From: CANDYO01 sp049653745
GTDB lineage: Bacteria; Pseudomonadota; Alphaproteobacteria; Rickettsiales; CANDYO01
Length of the DNA: 64,000 nt
Direction: 5' to 3'
Assembly (NCBI GenBank): GCA_049653745.1
Contig: JBASGW010000059.1
Coordinates: 1-64,000 of the forward strand
Under the pieces are notes generated by a model that did no database searches, was not told where the DNA came from, and was given only the letters and a program-made list of their open reading frames with translations. Below, one piece after another: positions 35,831-45,067 of this stretch. The position numbers and the translations under genes were made by a program. Positions within the stretch are counted from its first letter, which is position 1. Every line of letters begins with the position of its first letter.

Positions 35831-37903
35831 ATGGAATCAAGTGAGTTTTTAATTGATGTTACAAAAGAAGAATTAATAAAAATTGTCGATAGAGGTGAAA
35901 ATAATAACTATCAACATCAGGTTATGTTATATGCTAATAATAAAGAGCTTTATCTAGTTAAATCCCTTATTAAAGGAAGAGAGAGTTTAGAAAAACAATT
36001 TTTAAGAACTGAAAAACCAGAAGCTGTTTATTTAATGGAGTTTTTAGGAGCTAGATTCTATCAATATTTTGCTAAAGATACTAATGTTGCAGAAGTAAAA
36101 TTTATAAAAATGAATGATGGCTCTCTTAAGTTATCCTCTAAATGGATTAACAATTATCATGCCTATGATTCTTCTAGTGCTCCAAAAATTCAAGGAGATA
36201 AATTAGTTATTAATGTAGATGGTTCTAATCATAATATTGAAGGAGTTATACAAGATTTAGTATTGGCAAGATTTATTGGAGATTATGATTGTGTTGGTAA
36301 TATAGATGTTAGTGCAAATTTAGGATATGTTGTTGAGCATAATCTAGAGGCGGGGGAAGTTGTTTATAAAAATGTTAAAATTGATCCTGGAGCAGCTTTT
36401 TCATTTGCTTTTACTAATTTAGAAAATAAAGCATTATATGCGAATATGGGAGCAATAACACTTCTAACTAATAAGATATATAAAAAATATATCGACGCTC
36501 AACAACCAGAATTTTACACCTCTATCCCTTTAAGTATGATTGATTTTACGGAAGAGGGTGCATTTTTAGCTAGAGATATTAGTCAGTTGAGTGCATTTAT
36601 AGATTTTTATTATCCAGAGTTAGATATTAGAGATCCTTTAATTGGCGCTATAAGTTATAAAGATATAATTAAAAATGAAAAATTATACCAAGAATTTGCT
36701 TTATCAATTTATAAAATTGTTACAAGCTCAAATGAAGAGTTGCGTAGCTTAGTTTTTGATAATACCCCAAGTGAAATTAATGGAGAGAATGTTGAAGCTG
36801 TAAAAGAAGAAATATTTAAACAGCTTTTAGTTCGTCAAAAGCAATTAGAACAATTATATGCTCTTGAAGTTGAGTATATTAAAATATCTCATCAAAAGGG
36901 AGAGCCTTTGAGTTTTGAAGAGATGTTAAAGATTGCTAAAAGCAATATTATATATCAACAAATTGATCATTTAGATACTGGCCAGCAATTTGCTAGTTTA
37001 AAGACTGAGGTCTTTAATAAAGCGCTAGAGTCAGCTTTGTCAAAAATTGAAAGAGGTTTAGAAATTGAAATTGAAGAAGATGAAATTTTTTGTGTATGGA
37101 CATTTGGTTTTGGTAGTTTGATTTCTTATATTCAAGATGAAAATTTTAATATGGTTCAGTTAATATTAAGAAACAGACCTGACTTAGTTGCGAAAATTAA
37201 TGATCAATTAATTTCTGATTATTATGGAAATTATTCTTTAAAAAGATATGAATATTCTGATAGCGATAGTGAATATGATACTGAGGTTAGCTCTAAAAGA
37301 TCCTCTAGTTCTGAAGAAGACGAATCTCCAGAAACAGTCACAGTTCTGCTTATTATTGCAGCTAATGTTGGTAATATAGATATTGTAAATATATTACTTG
37401 ATTATGGTGCAAGTTTAGAAAATCTAGAGAATATTGTTCTTATTCCAGATTGGCTGAGAGACTTTATTTCAGCAAGATGTGAAAGCAATGACGTAAATTT
37501 TGCAGTTGATATAAAGCAAGAAATTATTAATTTATTTGACAATGAATTAGCGGTGAGAATATCTGATGTATTAGGTGGTGCTCAAGCTGTTGATGAAGGA
37601 TATTTATATGATGCGTTAAATTATGTTTGGGGAGTTTTTGCTAGTATTTCTAATTTTATATCAAGTATAGATACACAATTATTTGATGATTTTATTCATA
37701 ATATTCTCTTTACACTTGGGCAAGGTGATATCCATTATCCATTATATTTCCCTGGATTTGGAGGAGATGATGGCGATGATTTTGGTGGTGCAGGATCGGG
37801 AGTGTCTCATGAAAATTCAAATTTAGATCCAGATCCAGATTATAATATATATTCAGCTCAACTGCCTCCTATCTTTGGATTTTTAAATATAACTGAGAGT
37901 TAG
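35831..37903 (+). CDS. kinase-like protein with ankyrin repeats
   Basis: Product of 690 residues. The N-terminal 300 residues resemble an atypical protein or lipid kinase fold (HipA or PI3/4-kinase-like). A Lys in YLVKSL (K44) and Glu residues in EAVYLMEFLGARFYQYF are candidate ATP-contact residues. FIGDYDCVGNIDVSANLGY (149-166) looks like a catalytic loop, and KIDPGAAF (D185) like the metal-binding Asp. This assignment is tentative. Degenerate ankyrin repeats lie around 428-455 and 500-535, separated by a Ser/Asp/Glu-rich stretch. The C-terminus is Gly/Asp-rich. No signal peptide; a host-directed effector is plausible. It interrupts the usual coq9-rpsU pair. Confidence 0.5.
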   Translation: MESSEFLIDVTKEELIKIVDRGENNNYQHQVMLYANNKELYLVKSLIKGRESLEKQFLRTEKPEAVYLMEFLGARFYQYFAKDTNVAEVKFIKMNDGSLKLSSKWINNYHAYDSSSAPKIQGDKLVINVDGSNHNIEGVIQDLVLARFIGDYDCVGNIDVSANLGYVVEHNLEAGEVVYKNVKIDPGAAFSFAFTNLENKALYANMGAITLLTNKIYKKYIDAQQPEFYTSIPLSMIDFTEEGAFLARDISQLSAFIDFYYPELDIRDPLIGAISYKDIIKNEKLYQEFALSIYKIVTSSNEELRSLVFDNTPSEINGENVEAVKEEIFKQLLVRQKQLEQLYALEVEYIKISHQKGEPLSFEEMLKIAKSNIIYQQIDHLDTGQQFASLKTEVFNKALESALSKIERGLEIEIEEDEIFCVWTFGFGSLISYIQDENFNMVQLILRNRPDLVAKINDQLISDYYGNYSLKRYEYSDSDSEYDTEVSSKRSSSSEEDESPETVTVLLIIAANVGNIDIVNILLDYGASLENLENIVLIPDWLRDFISARCESNDVNFAVDIKQEIINLFDNELAVRISDVLGGAQAVDEGYLYDALNYVWGVFASISNFISSIDTQLFDDFIHNILFTLGQGDIHYPLYFPGFGGDDGDDFGGAGSGVSHENSNLDPDPDYNIYSAQLPPIFGFLNITES

Positions 37904-38005
37904 AATTAGTATCTAAAGTTTATAAAATTATAATTGCTTTATAAATATCTTGTGATATTCTAGCTTGGAATTATTTATTACACAGCTAATCCTATTATTT
38001 TACGA

Positions 38006-38013
38006 AAGGGGGG
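38006..38013 (+). promoter_or_regulatory. ribosome binding site deciding the rpsU start
   Basis: AGGGGGGG-like purine block (AGG GGGG at 38006-38013) placed seven bases before CTG 38021. It is the only strong Shine-Dalgarno match near the gene and supports CTG as start, rather than the ATT at 38015, which it nearly touches. Confidence 0.6.
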
Positions 38014-38020
38014 AATTAAA

Positions 38021-38221
38021 CTGGTACTAATTATCATTCACAATAATAATATCGAAGATGGAATGAAAAAAATGAAAAGAGAACTTCAAAAAGAAGGAGT
38101 TTTTAAAGCTGTAAAAAGCAAACGTCATTTTGAAAAGCCATCTGAACGTAAGATGAGAGAAGAAAACGAATCTTACAGAAGAAGAAGAAAACTTGAGCGT
38201 AAGCGCAATTTAGATTCTTAA
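38021..38221 (+). CDS. rpsU: 30S ribosomal protein bS21, CTG start
   Basis: Sixty-six residues, read in the frame from CTG 38021 to TAA 38219-38221. The sequence LVLIIIHNNNIEDGMKKMKR followed by FEKPSERKMREE and a basic Arg/Lys tail is clearly bS21, which sits near the anti-Shine-Dalgarno sequence of the 30S subunit. No ATG or GTG lies at the expected N-terminus: the first Met codon is internal (residue 15). The CTG aligns with the initiator Met of other rickettsial bS21 proteins and has a strong ribosome binding site. A clear terminator follows. Confidence 0.85.
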   Translation: MVLIIIHNNNIEDGMKKMKRELQKEGVFKAVKSKRHFEKPSERKMREENESYRRRRKLERKRNLDS

Positions 38222-38227
38222 TATATA

Positions 38228-38264
38228 AAAAAGCCTCAGAGATATTTTTTCTGGGGCTTTTTTT
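38228..38264 (+). terminator. intrinsic terminator of rpsU
   Basis: A 12-pair stem (AAAAAGCCTCAG with CTGGGGCTTTTT, one G-T pair) and an 11-base loop, followed by T's. It separates rpsU from mfd, whose ATG is 26 bases further on. Confidence 0.85.
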
Positions 38265-38289
38265 AATTTTCTAATAATAAAAATCACTA

Positions 38290-41200
38290 ATGTTAAAAAA
38301 AATAATTAATTCAAGAAGTAATTTTGATCTATTTCCTGTGCTTCCTAGTAGCTATGGGTTGGTCTTGAATGAACTTGCTAAAAATTCTAATAAAATATTA
38401 TTTATTTGTAATGGTGATGCAGATCTTGAGTTGATCACTAAGCAAATTAATTTTTTTAATTCGGAATTAAATATAGTAACTTTACCAAGTTGGGATTGCT
38501 CTAATTACGAAAAAATATCTCCTAATATTAGTAATTTAAATGAAAGAATTAATTCTTTAAATAGCTTGAGTAACTTTGGCTCTAAAAATCTAATTCTTGT
38601 AACTACAATTAATTCATTAATTCAGCTATTACCTCCTAAAGATTTATTTTTAACTCATGCAAAAATAATTAAGGTAGGAGATTTAGTTGAGAGAGAAGAG
38701 CTTTTATTATCCCTTATTAGTTTAAGTTTTCGTAGAGTTGAGGTTGCTAGTGAACCTGGTGACTTTGCAGTTAGAGGAAGCATAATAGATATTATTGCTA
38801 AAGAAAACGAGGGTTGGCGTTTAGATTTTTTTGGAAATAAATTAGAAAAAATTAGAATTTTTGATCCAATGACTCAAATATCCAGCAATGTTATTGAAGA
38901 AATAAGAATATTACCATCTAGTGAGGTTATTCTAAATCAAGAAACTATAGAATCTTTTTGTTATAATTTTCAGCATAGCTTTGGTAGTGCAGCTACCGAA
39001 CATCCTATGTATGAAGCTATTAAAAATGGAAGAAAATATCCAGGGATGGAGCATTACCTACCATTATTTTATAAAGAATTAAGTAGTATATTTGATTATT
39101 TTGTTCCAGATTTAATTTTATTTGATAGTAACTGGGAGAAAGAGTTTTACCTTAAGCTCCAAAACATCCAAGAACATTATAAAATTAGAAAAGAATTATT
39201 GCTAAATAGATTTCAAGATGAAGTAATTTATTACCCTATAAGCCCTGAAAAATTATGGTTAGACCAAGAATCAATAATCAATAAATTAGAGCGTTATCAA
39301 CAAATTAAATGCCATAGCTTTGATATAGATAGCGCTAATGGAGTTGATTTAAAATTAAAAAGCATTGATAATTTTGATTTAATATCGCGCTCTAAAAAAG
39401 TTTCAGCTTTTGACTTATTAAAAGAATATAGAGATAAGGCCAAAAAGAAAATTATCATTGCATGCAATAGTGAAGGCTCATTGCAACGAATTAAGTCTAT
39501 ATTAGAAAATTATAATATTCATTGGTACCACTTAAAAAACTTTTCTGAATATAAAAATTTATCAATCAAAACAATTGGGGTTACTATCCTAAACCTTGAA
39601 GCTGGTTATAGCTATGAAGATTTTGCGATAATTAGTGAGCAAGACCTTTTGGGTAAAAAAATAGCTAGAAAAAGCAGTAGCAAAGATTTAGATCATCTAA
39701 TGGCTGAGATTAATAATCTACAAATTGGTGAATATATAGTTCATAAAAATCATGGAATTGGTTTATTTTCTGGTTTGGAAGCAATAAAAGCTGCCGGAAT
39801 GAATCATGATTGCCTAAAAATCATTTATGATAATGATGATATATTATATCTGCCGGTAGAAAATTTTGATCTATTATCTCGTTATGGATCGAGTGAAGAT
39901 CATGTTCGTCTTGATAAATTAGGTGGACATTCTTGGCAATCTAGAAAAGCAAAGTTAAAAGAAAAACTAAAAGAGATTGCCGCTGAATTGGTAAAGACTG
40001 CAGCACTTAGAGCAAGTAGAGAAGGTGAGAGCTTGGTTGCTGTATCAAGTATTTATGAAGAATTTTGTGCTAAGTTCCAATACTTAGAAACGGATGATCA
40101 ACTTAGGTCAATTAGAGATGTAGAGCAGGATTTATCATCTGGAAGACCTATGGACAGATTGATTTGTGGAGATGTTGGGTTTGGCAAAACAGAAGTGGCA
40201 ATGCGCGCTGCCTTTATTGCTACGAATGCAGAAAATAATGTTAAGAAACAGGTAGCTATAGTTGTTCCTACCACTCTTTTAGCTAGGCAGCATTACCATA
40301 GTTTCTTTAAGCGTTTTTCAGGATTTCCTATCCAGGTAAAGCAATTATCTAGGTTGGTTAGCTCAGGAGAGAGTAAGCTAGTAAAGCAAGGCTTAAAGGA
40401 TGGCACGGTTGATATTATTATAGGAACACATGCTTTATTTGCCAAAGATATAGAATTTAAAAATTTAGGATTACTAATTATTGATGAAGAACAGCGCTTT
40501 GGTGTTTTACAAAAAGAAAAATTAAAGAAATTGCAGGAACAAGTACATATTCTAACTTTGTCTGCAACCCCAATTCCTAGAACTTTACAAATGTCACTTA
40601 CTGGGATTAAAGATTTGAGCATTATTGCTTCTCCTCCCATTGACCGTCAGGTGGTGAAAACTTATATAATGAATTATGATTCTATTATAATTCGTGAAGC
40701 CATTATGAGAGAGCTTTATCGAGGGGGGCAAATATTTTATGTTTGTCCAAGAATTAGTGATTTAAACGAATTATTGCCTAAATTAAAAGAATTAGTACCA
40801 GAAATTAAGATTGTTATAGCTCATGGACAAATGAGTCCAGTTGAATTAGAGCAAATAATGAGTGATTTTTATAATAAAAAATTTCACCTCCTGTTATCAA
40901 CCACAATAATTGAGTCTGGAATAGATATAGCAGAAGCAAATACTATTTTTATTCATAGGGCAGATAAATTTGGTTTATCGGCATTATATCAATTAAGGGG
41001 TAGGGTTGGCAGAAGTAATGTTAAAGCTTTTGCTTATCTTTTGTTACCCAATAAGCAGTTAACAAAATTATCAAGCACTCGTTTAGAGGTGATGCAAACT
41101 TTAGATACTCTTGGTGCTGGATTTACGGTTGCTAGCCATGATATGGATATTCGGGGGTTTGGAAACTTAGTGGGTGATGAACAATCTGGCCATGTGAAGG

Positions 41201-41730
41201 AAGTTGGTCTTGAGTTATATCAAGAAATGTTACAAGAAGCTATTTCAACTCTAAAAGAAAATAAAGCTAATCAAACTCAAGAAGAATATAGTCCTCAAAT
41301 TAATTTAAATTTACCAGTGCTGCTTCCAGAAAGCTACATTACTGACCTTAATTTGAGGTTAAGTATATACCGTAATTTAGCTAATTTAAAAACTGTAGCT
41401 GAAGTGGATAGTTTTGCTGTTGAATTGGTAGATAGATTTGGAGTTTATCCAATTGAAGTTGATTATTTATTGGCAACAATAAAATTAAAAATACAGGCTA
41501 AAAAGATTAATATTGATAAAATAGATGCCGGACCAAAGGCTATAACTTTAGGTTTTAAAGATAATAATTGCTTATATCCAGAGCAAACGATGGAATTTAT
41601 CAGCAAAAATCAATTAGTTATGAAATTAAGAGCTGACCATAAAATTCTTATTAGCAAGGAATTCAAGCAAGCTAAAGAAAAGATTTTATATATTTCTCAA
41701 ATACTAGATAAGTTAAATTTTCTTTCATAA
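38290..41730 (+). CDS. mfd: transcription-repair coupling factor
   Basis: Product of 1146 residues, normal for Mfd. It displaces RNA polymerase stalled at DNA damage and recruits UvrA. Domains in order: a UvrB-like N-terminal region (about 1-340), the RNA polymerase interaction domain with IGEYIVHKNHGIGLF (about 475-545), the RecG-like motor with GDVGFGKTEVAMRAAF (about 625) and DEEQRFGV (about 731), and the C-terminal TRCF domain. It follows rpsU after a terminator and so probably has its own promoter. Confidence 0.97.
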   Translation: MLKKIINSRSNFDLFPVLPSSYGLVLNELAKNSNKILFICNGDADLELITKQINFFNSELNIVTLPSWDCSNYEKISPNISNLNERINSLNSLSNFGSKNLILVTTINSLIQLLPPKDLFLTHAKIIKVGDLVEREELLLSLISLSFRRVEVASEPGDFAVRGSIIDIIAKENEGWRLDFFGNKLEKIRIFDPMTQISSNVIEEIRILPSSEVILNQETIESFCYNFQHSFGSAATEHPMYEAIKNGRKYPGMEHYLPLFYKELSSIFDYFVPDLILFDSNWEKEFYLKLQNIQEHYKIRKELLLNRFQDEVIYYPISPEKLWLDQESIINKLERYQQIKCHSFDIDSANGVDLKLKSIDNFDLISRSKKVSAFDLLKEYRDKAKKKIIIACNSEGSLQRIKSILENYNIHWYHLKNFSEYKNLSIKTIGVTILNLEAGYSYEDFAIISEQDLLGKKIARKSSSKDLDHLMAEINNLQIGEYIVHKNHGIGLFSGLEAIKAAGMNHDCLKIIYDNDDILYLPVENFDLLSRYGSSEDHVRLDKLGGHSWQSRKAKLKEKLKEIAAELVKTAALRASREGESLVAVSSIYEEFCAKFQYLETDDQLRSIRDVEQDLSSGRPMDRLICGDVGFGKTEVAMRAAFIATNAENNVKKQVAIVVPTTLLARQHYHSFFKRFSGFPIQVKQLSRLVSSGESKLVKQGLKDGTVDIIIGTHALFAKDIEFKNLGLLIIDEEQRFGVLQKEKLKKLQEQVHILTLSATPIPRTLQMSLTGIKDLSIIASPPIDRQVVKTYIMNYDSIIIREAIMRELYRGGQIFYVCPRISDLNELLPKLKELVPEIKIVIAHGQMSPVELEQIMSDFYNKKFHLLLSTTIIESGIDIAEANTIFIHRADKFGLSALYQLRGRVGRSNVKAFAYLLLPNKQLTKLSSTRLEVMQTLDTLGAGFTVASHDMDIRGFGNLVGDEQSGHVKEVGLELYQEMLQEAISTLKENKANQTQEEYSPQINLNLPVLLPESYITDLNLRLSIYRNLANLKTVAEVDSFAVELVDRFGVYPIEVDYLLATIKLKIQAKKINIDKIDAGPKAITLGFKDNNCLYPEQTMEFISKNQLVMKLRADHKILISKEFKQAKEKILYISQILDKLNFLS

Positions 41731-41786
41731 TTCTTATAACAAGCTATTAGGCAAAATATTGAATTATTTTAAAGAGATTTTAGTTC

Positions 41787-42398
41787 CTATTTTCTACCTA
41801 TATTGATTTTTTGTGAAGATTTATTAGCGCTATTATTCTCTAATAAGACCTTGTTATCTTTATCTGATGATTTAGACTCTGTGTTTGATAATGTTTTTCC
41901 TGCGTTCTTTAAATCTGTAGCTTCCGCAGGTGATATCTTTGTACTTATTTCATTAAAATCTAGGTATTCTTGAGCTCTTTGTAACTTTCCCATCTCTGCT
42001 AGCTTCTCTGGAGTTAATTTCATTAGCTCATTAATTTGGTGAGTAGTTGTATTCAATAACGACTCAATTGACTCAGAATTTGAATTATTGTCTTTTACTT
42101 TGTTGATATCAGTGGATTTAACTTTTGAATTAGATTTTTGAGAAACCTTTTCCTCTGGATCTTTAGTTCCAGTTCTTGTAAAAAATTCTACAATTTTTTT
42201 AAATGCTATAGTCGCCAGCGGTATCTGCTTATTAATTTTTCCTAGGCTGATATCATTATTTATTGGGTTTTGGATATCATCTATAGTGTCTTTTTTGGGC
42301 TGGGAAATAAGTGAATTCTTAGCTATTTGAGTTATAGTCGACTTTATTGGAATTACCTCTGTGTCACCATTTTGATTTTTTTTTACAACTGTTGGCAT
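41787..42398 (-). CDS. low-complexity hydrophilic protein, 203 aa
   Basis: No family recognised. The protein is rich in Lys, Ser, Asn, Thr and Asp, with no membrane segment, signal peptide or cysteine, and is probably largely disordered. A short helical stretch with HQINELMKLTPEKLAEMGKL is the only likely folded part. It is convergent with mfd. Such proteins in Rickettsiales are often lineage-specific and sometimes secreted; that is not shown here. Confidence 0.55.
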   Translation of the reverse strand: MPTVVKKNQNGDTEVIPIKSTITQIAKNSLISQPKKDTIDDIQNPINNDISLGKINKQIPLATIAFKKIVEFFTRTGTKDPEEKVSQKSNSKVKSTDINKVKDNNSNSESIESLLNTTTHQINELMKLTPEKLAEMGKLQRAQEYLDFNEISTKISPAEATDLKNAGKTLSNTESKSSDKDNKVLLENNSANKSSQKINIGRK

Positions 42399-42511
42399 TA
42401 TGTGTATCCTATGTTTTATTATTTTATATAGATTACATTCTATAAATTAATAAAAAGTTAATAAAATTATTTATCTAGTGTATTGTATGATAAGTAAGAG
42501 AGTATAATAAA

Positions 42512-43348
42512 TTAGAGTTTAATTGCTTGAATAGCTTTAGGGGTTGTATCGTATCTAGTGCTAATAACTTCTAATTCTTTGCTTCCTGAATTGATGGTGT
42601 TGTTTACTACTATATCCATATAGAAAACGGCATTTTTAGCAGCTAAAAGAGCGTTGTTAGTGGCAAGATAAGTGCCTAAAAAAATTGCAGAAAATAAATC
42701 ACCTGTTCCATTAATTGGTTTAGAAAATTTACATTCTTTAGTATTTACAATATATGGATCTTTGTTATCAGAGATGAAAATACTCAAATCATCAAAAGAT
42801 CTTCCCAAGCCTTTAATTCCAGTTACCACCACTATTGCAATGCCTAAGTTATGAAAATAATTTGCAACCGCTTTAAGGGAGTTAGTGTCAATAATTTTAA
42901 TGCCTGAAAGAAGTTCGGCCTCAAATTGATTGGGAGTTATTATATCGGCCACTAAACTAGTTTTAAAAAACTCTAACACTTCTGGTTTTACAAAACAGTT
43001 GGTGTTTCCAATAACTGGATCGCATAAGTATATAATTTTATTATTATTAGCCTTAAATCTTGTAACAGTTTCAGTAACTTCAAGACAAGTATCTTTGCTG
43101 CCCATGTATCCAGAAAGTATGGCCTGGCATTTATCAACAGCTCCAATGGCTTCAATGCCATTAATAATATTCTTAATATGTTCTCTTGAGAAAACTTCTC
43201 CGCGCCACTGAGGATATCCGGTATGGCAAGAAAATTGAACTGTATTTACTGGCCAAACATCAAACCCCATCGATTGCAGAGGATACACAGCAGCCTTGTT
43301 ACCAACATAACCATATACGACATGAGATTGAATAGAAAGTATAGACAT
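42512..43348 (-). CDS. pdxY: pyridoxal kinase
   Basis: Product of 278 residues in the PdxK/PdxY branch of the ribokinase family. It phosphorylates pyridoxal to pyridoxal phosphate, allowing salvage of vitamin B6. Family features: SHVVYGYVGNKAAVYPLQSMG at the N-terminus, DPVIGN, and the catalytic loop PINGTGDLFSAIF with its Asp. A scavenging role suits a host-dependent organism. It is a single gene, divergent from the CysA-like ATPase gene. Confidence 0.93.
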   Translation of the reverse strand: MSILSIQSHVVYGYVGNKAAVYPLQSMGFDVWPVNTVQFSCHTGYPQWRGEVFSREHIKNIINGIEAIGAVDKCQAILSGYMGSKDTCLEVTETVTRFKANNNKIIYLCDPVIGNTNCFVKPEVLEFFKTSLVADIITPNQFEAELLSGIKIIDTNSLKAVANYFHNLGIAIVVVTGIKGLGRSFDDLSIFISDNKDPYIVNTKECKFSKPINGTGDLFSAIFLGTYLATNNALLAAKNAVFYMDIVVNNTINSGSKELEVISTRYDTTPKAIQAIKL

Positions 43349-43482
43349 TAGATAGAGCCAAGATTATAGCTAAATATTTTAAATAAAATAGCTGAGCGTT
43401 ATTAGCTTGTCAATATTGATTTAAGTAAGCAATTAGTATAGTATTTGCAAGATAATTTATTAAAATAATCAATAAAATTTAT

Positions 43483-44616
43483 ATGCAAATACTTCTACAA
43501 GAAATTAGTAAAAATTATAAGGATTGTCAGGCCTTAAGTGATGTGTCTCTTGATATTCAAAAAGGGGAGTTGATTGCTCTTGTTGGGCCATCTGGATCAG
43601 GAAAGACTACATTACTTAAAATTATTGCTGGTCTTGAAAATCCTACCAAAGGCGAGATTTATATAAATAATAAAAAAGTTACTAATTTATCTCCTAAAGA
43701 TCGTAATATTGGATTCGTCTTTCAACATTATGCTTTATTTAAGCATATGAACGTATATGAAAATATTGCCTTTCCCTATAAAGTTCAACCAAAAAAGAAT
43801 AGACTAACTGAAGATGCTATTAGAATAAGAGTTAAGGAATTAGCTAAATTAGTTCAAATAGAAAATTTATTAGATCGTTATTCTCATGAATTATCTGGCG
43901 GGCAGCGCCAAAGAGTTGCTTTAGCTAGGGCATTAGCCGTTGAGCCGGAAATATTGCTATTAGACGAGCCATTTGCGGCTTTAGATGCTAAATTAAAATT
44001 AGAACTAAGAAGATGGTTACGTAAATTACAACAAAAGAACAATATCACTATTATTTTAGTTACACATGATCAAGAAGAGGCTTTGGATTTAGCCGATAGG
44101 GTTCTTATTTTAAATGCTGGAGCAGTGGAGCAGGTGGGTACTCCTGAAGGGGTCTATCACTCTCCTAATAATTCTTTTGTTTATAATTTTTTGGGTCATT
44201 ATAATATATTTAAGGCTATAAAAGATTCACAAGGGCAAATTTCTATTTTAAATCAAACGGTTAGAGACATAGTAAAAGACAAAAAATGGTATAATAGGCA
44301 TAAAATTGTATCTACCATTGCCAAGCTTTTAACCTCTAATCTTATTAAAGAAAAAGATGTTATTGAAGAATATTTTGAAGTATTTGTTAGGCCTCATGAT
44401 ATAGAAATTAGTATTAAGCCATTTGATGATGGATATATAATTGCCAAAGTTGTTCATATTAACTTGGCCGCTCCCATTGTTAAATTAGAACTTGAATCGG
44501 TTGAGTATGAATTAATTCAGGCAGAAATTCCTCATGAAGATTTTAAAAAACTTCAAATAGAAAAAAATACCCAAGTATATATAAAACCAAGACAAGTTAC
44601 TATGTTTTCTGAGTGA
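43483..44616 (+). CDS. CysA-like ABC transporter ATP-binding protein
   Basis: Product of 377 residues. Walker A GPSGSGKTTLLKIIAGL, Q-loop FVFQHYALF, signature LSGGQRQRVALARAL and Walker B ILLLDEPFAALDA are intact, and the C-terminal part (about 240-377) resembles the regulatory domain of sulfate/thiosulfate or iron importers. Closest by pattern is CysA, but FbpC-like iron import is possible. No permease or binding protein is encoded in the window, so its partners must be elsewhere. Confidence 0.85.
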   Translation: MQILLQEISKNYKDCQALSDVSLDIQKGELIALVGPSGSGKTTLLKIIAGLENPTKGEIYINNKKVTNLSPKDRNIGFVFQHYALFKHMNVYENIAFPYKVQPKKNRLTEDAIRIRVKELAKLVQIENLLDRYSHELSGGQRQRVALARALAVEPEILLLDEPFAALDAKLKLELRRWLRKLQQKNNITIILVTHDQEEALDLADRVLILNAGAVEQVGTPEGVYHSPNNSFVYNFLGHYNIFKAIKDSQGQISILNQTVRDIVKDKKWYNRHKIVSTIAKLLTSNLIKEKDVIEEYFEVFVRPHDIEISIKPFDDGYIIAKVVHINLAAPIVKLELESVEYELIQAEIPHEDFKKLQIEKNTQVYIKPRQVTMFSE

Positions 44617-44841
44617 TGTTTTTATTTGAAAATGTGTAATTTTACTTCTATATGGAAATATTTAGTAAATTTTATCACAAAAATAAGCTTTTAGTAAAAA
44701 TTCTATTTGATTTTTATTTAAAAATACTACACTTATAAGATAGAAGATATAATTGGATAAAACCAAAAATATCTTTTGTTTGATTTGAGCACCTATTAAG
44801 GTAAAGTTCAATTTATTAATAAACTTTTTGGAGACTTTTAA

Positions 44842-44982
44842 ATGAAAAATATCGTAAGCATTCTTTCTGTATTAGCAGTATTAGCATGTTCAGCTGTAAG
44901 TTTTGCTGCTGAAGAAGCAGTTGCACCAGCTGCTACAACTGAAGCACCTGCTGCTGAAGCTACACCAGCTGCTGCTCAATAG
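44842..44982 (+). CDS. small secreted Ala/Pro-rich protein, 46 aa
   Basis: Short gene with GGAG at 44830-44833, eight bases before the ATG, and a strong terminator after it. The product is MKNIVSILSVLAVLACSAVS then FAAEEAVAPAATTEAPAAEA and TPAAAQ. It has a signal peptide, probably cleaved near FAA, leaving about 23 residues of Ala/Pro/Glu/Thr. The Cys at residue 16 does not form a good lipobox. The clean expression signals suggest high expression. No function can be assigned. Confidence 0.75.
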   Translation: MKNIVSILSVLAVLACSAVSFAAEEAVAPAATTEAPAAEATPAAAQ

Positions 44983-45004
44983 TTTATTAACTATTTACAG
45001 TATT

Positions 45005-45039
45005 AAAAACGCGATGCTTATTGGTGTCGCGTTTTTTTT
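45005..45039 (+). terminator. intrinsic terminator of the small secreted protein gene
   Basis: AAAAACGCGA, a 12-base loop and TCGCGTTTTT form a ten-pair GC-cored stem with three extra T's after it. It is one of the clearest terminators in the window and delimits a monocistronic gene. Confidence 0.85.
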
Positions 45040-45067
45040 ATATTGAACTCTGCTTAAGGAAAATATA

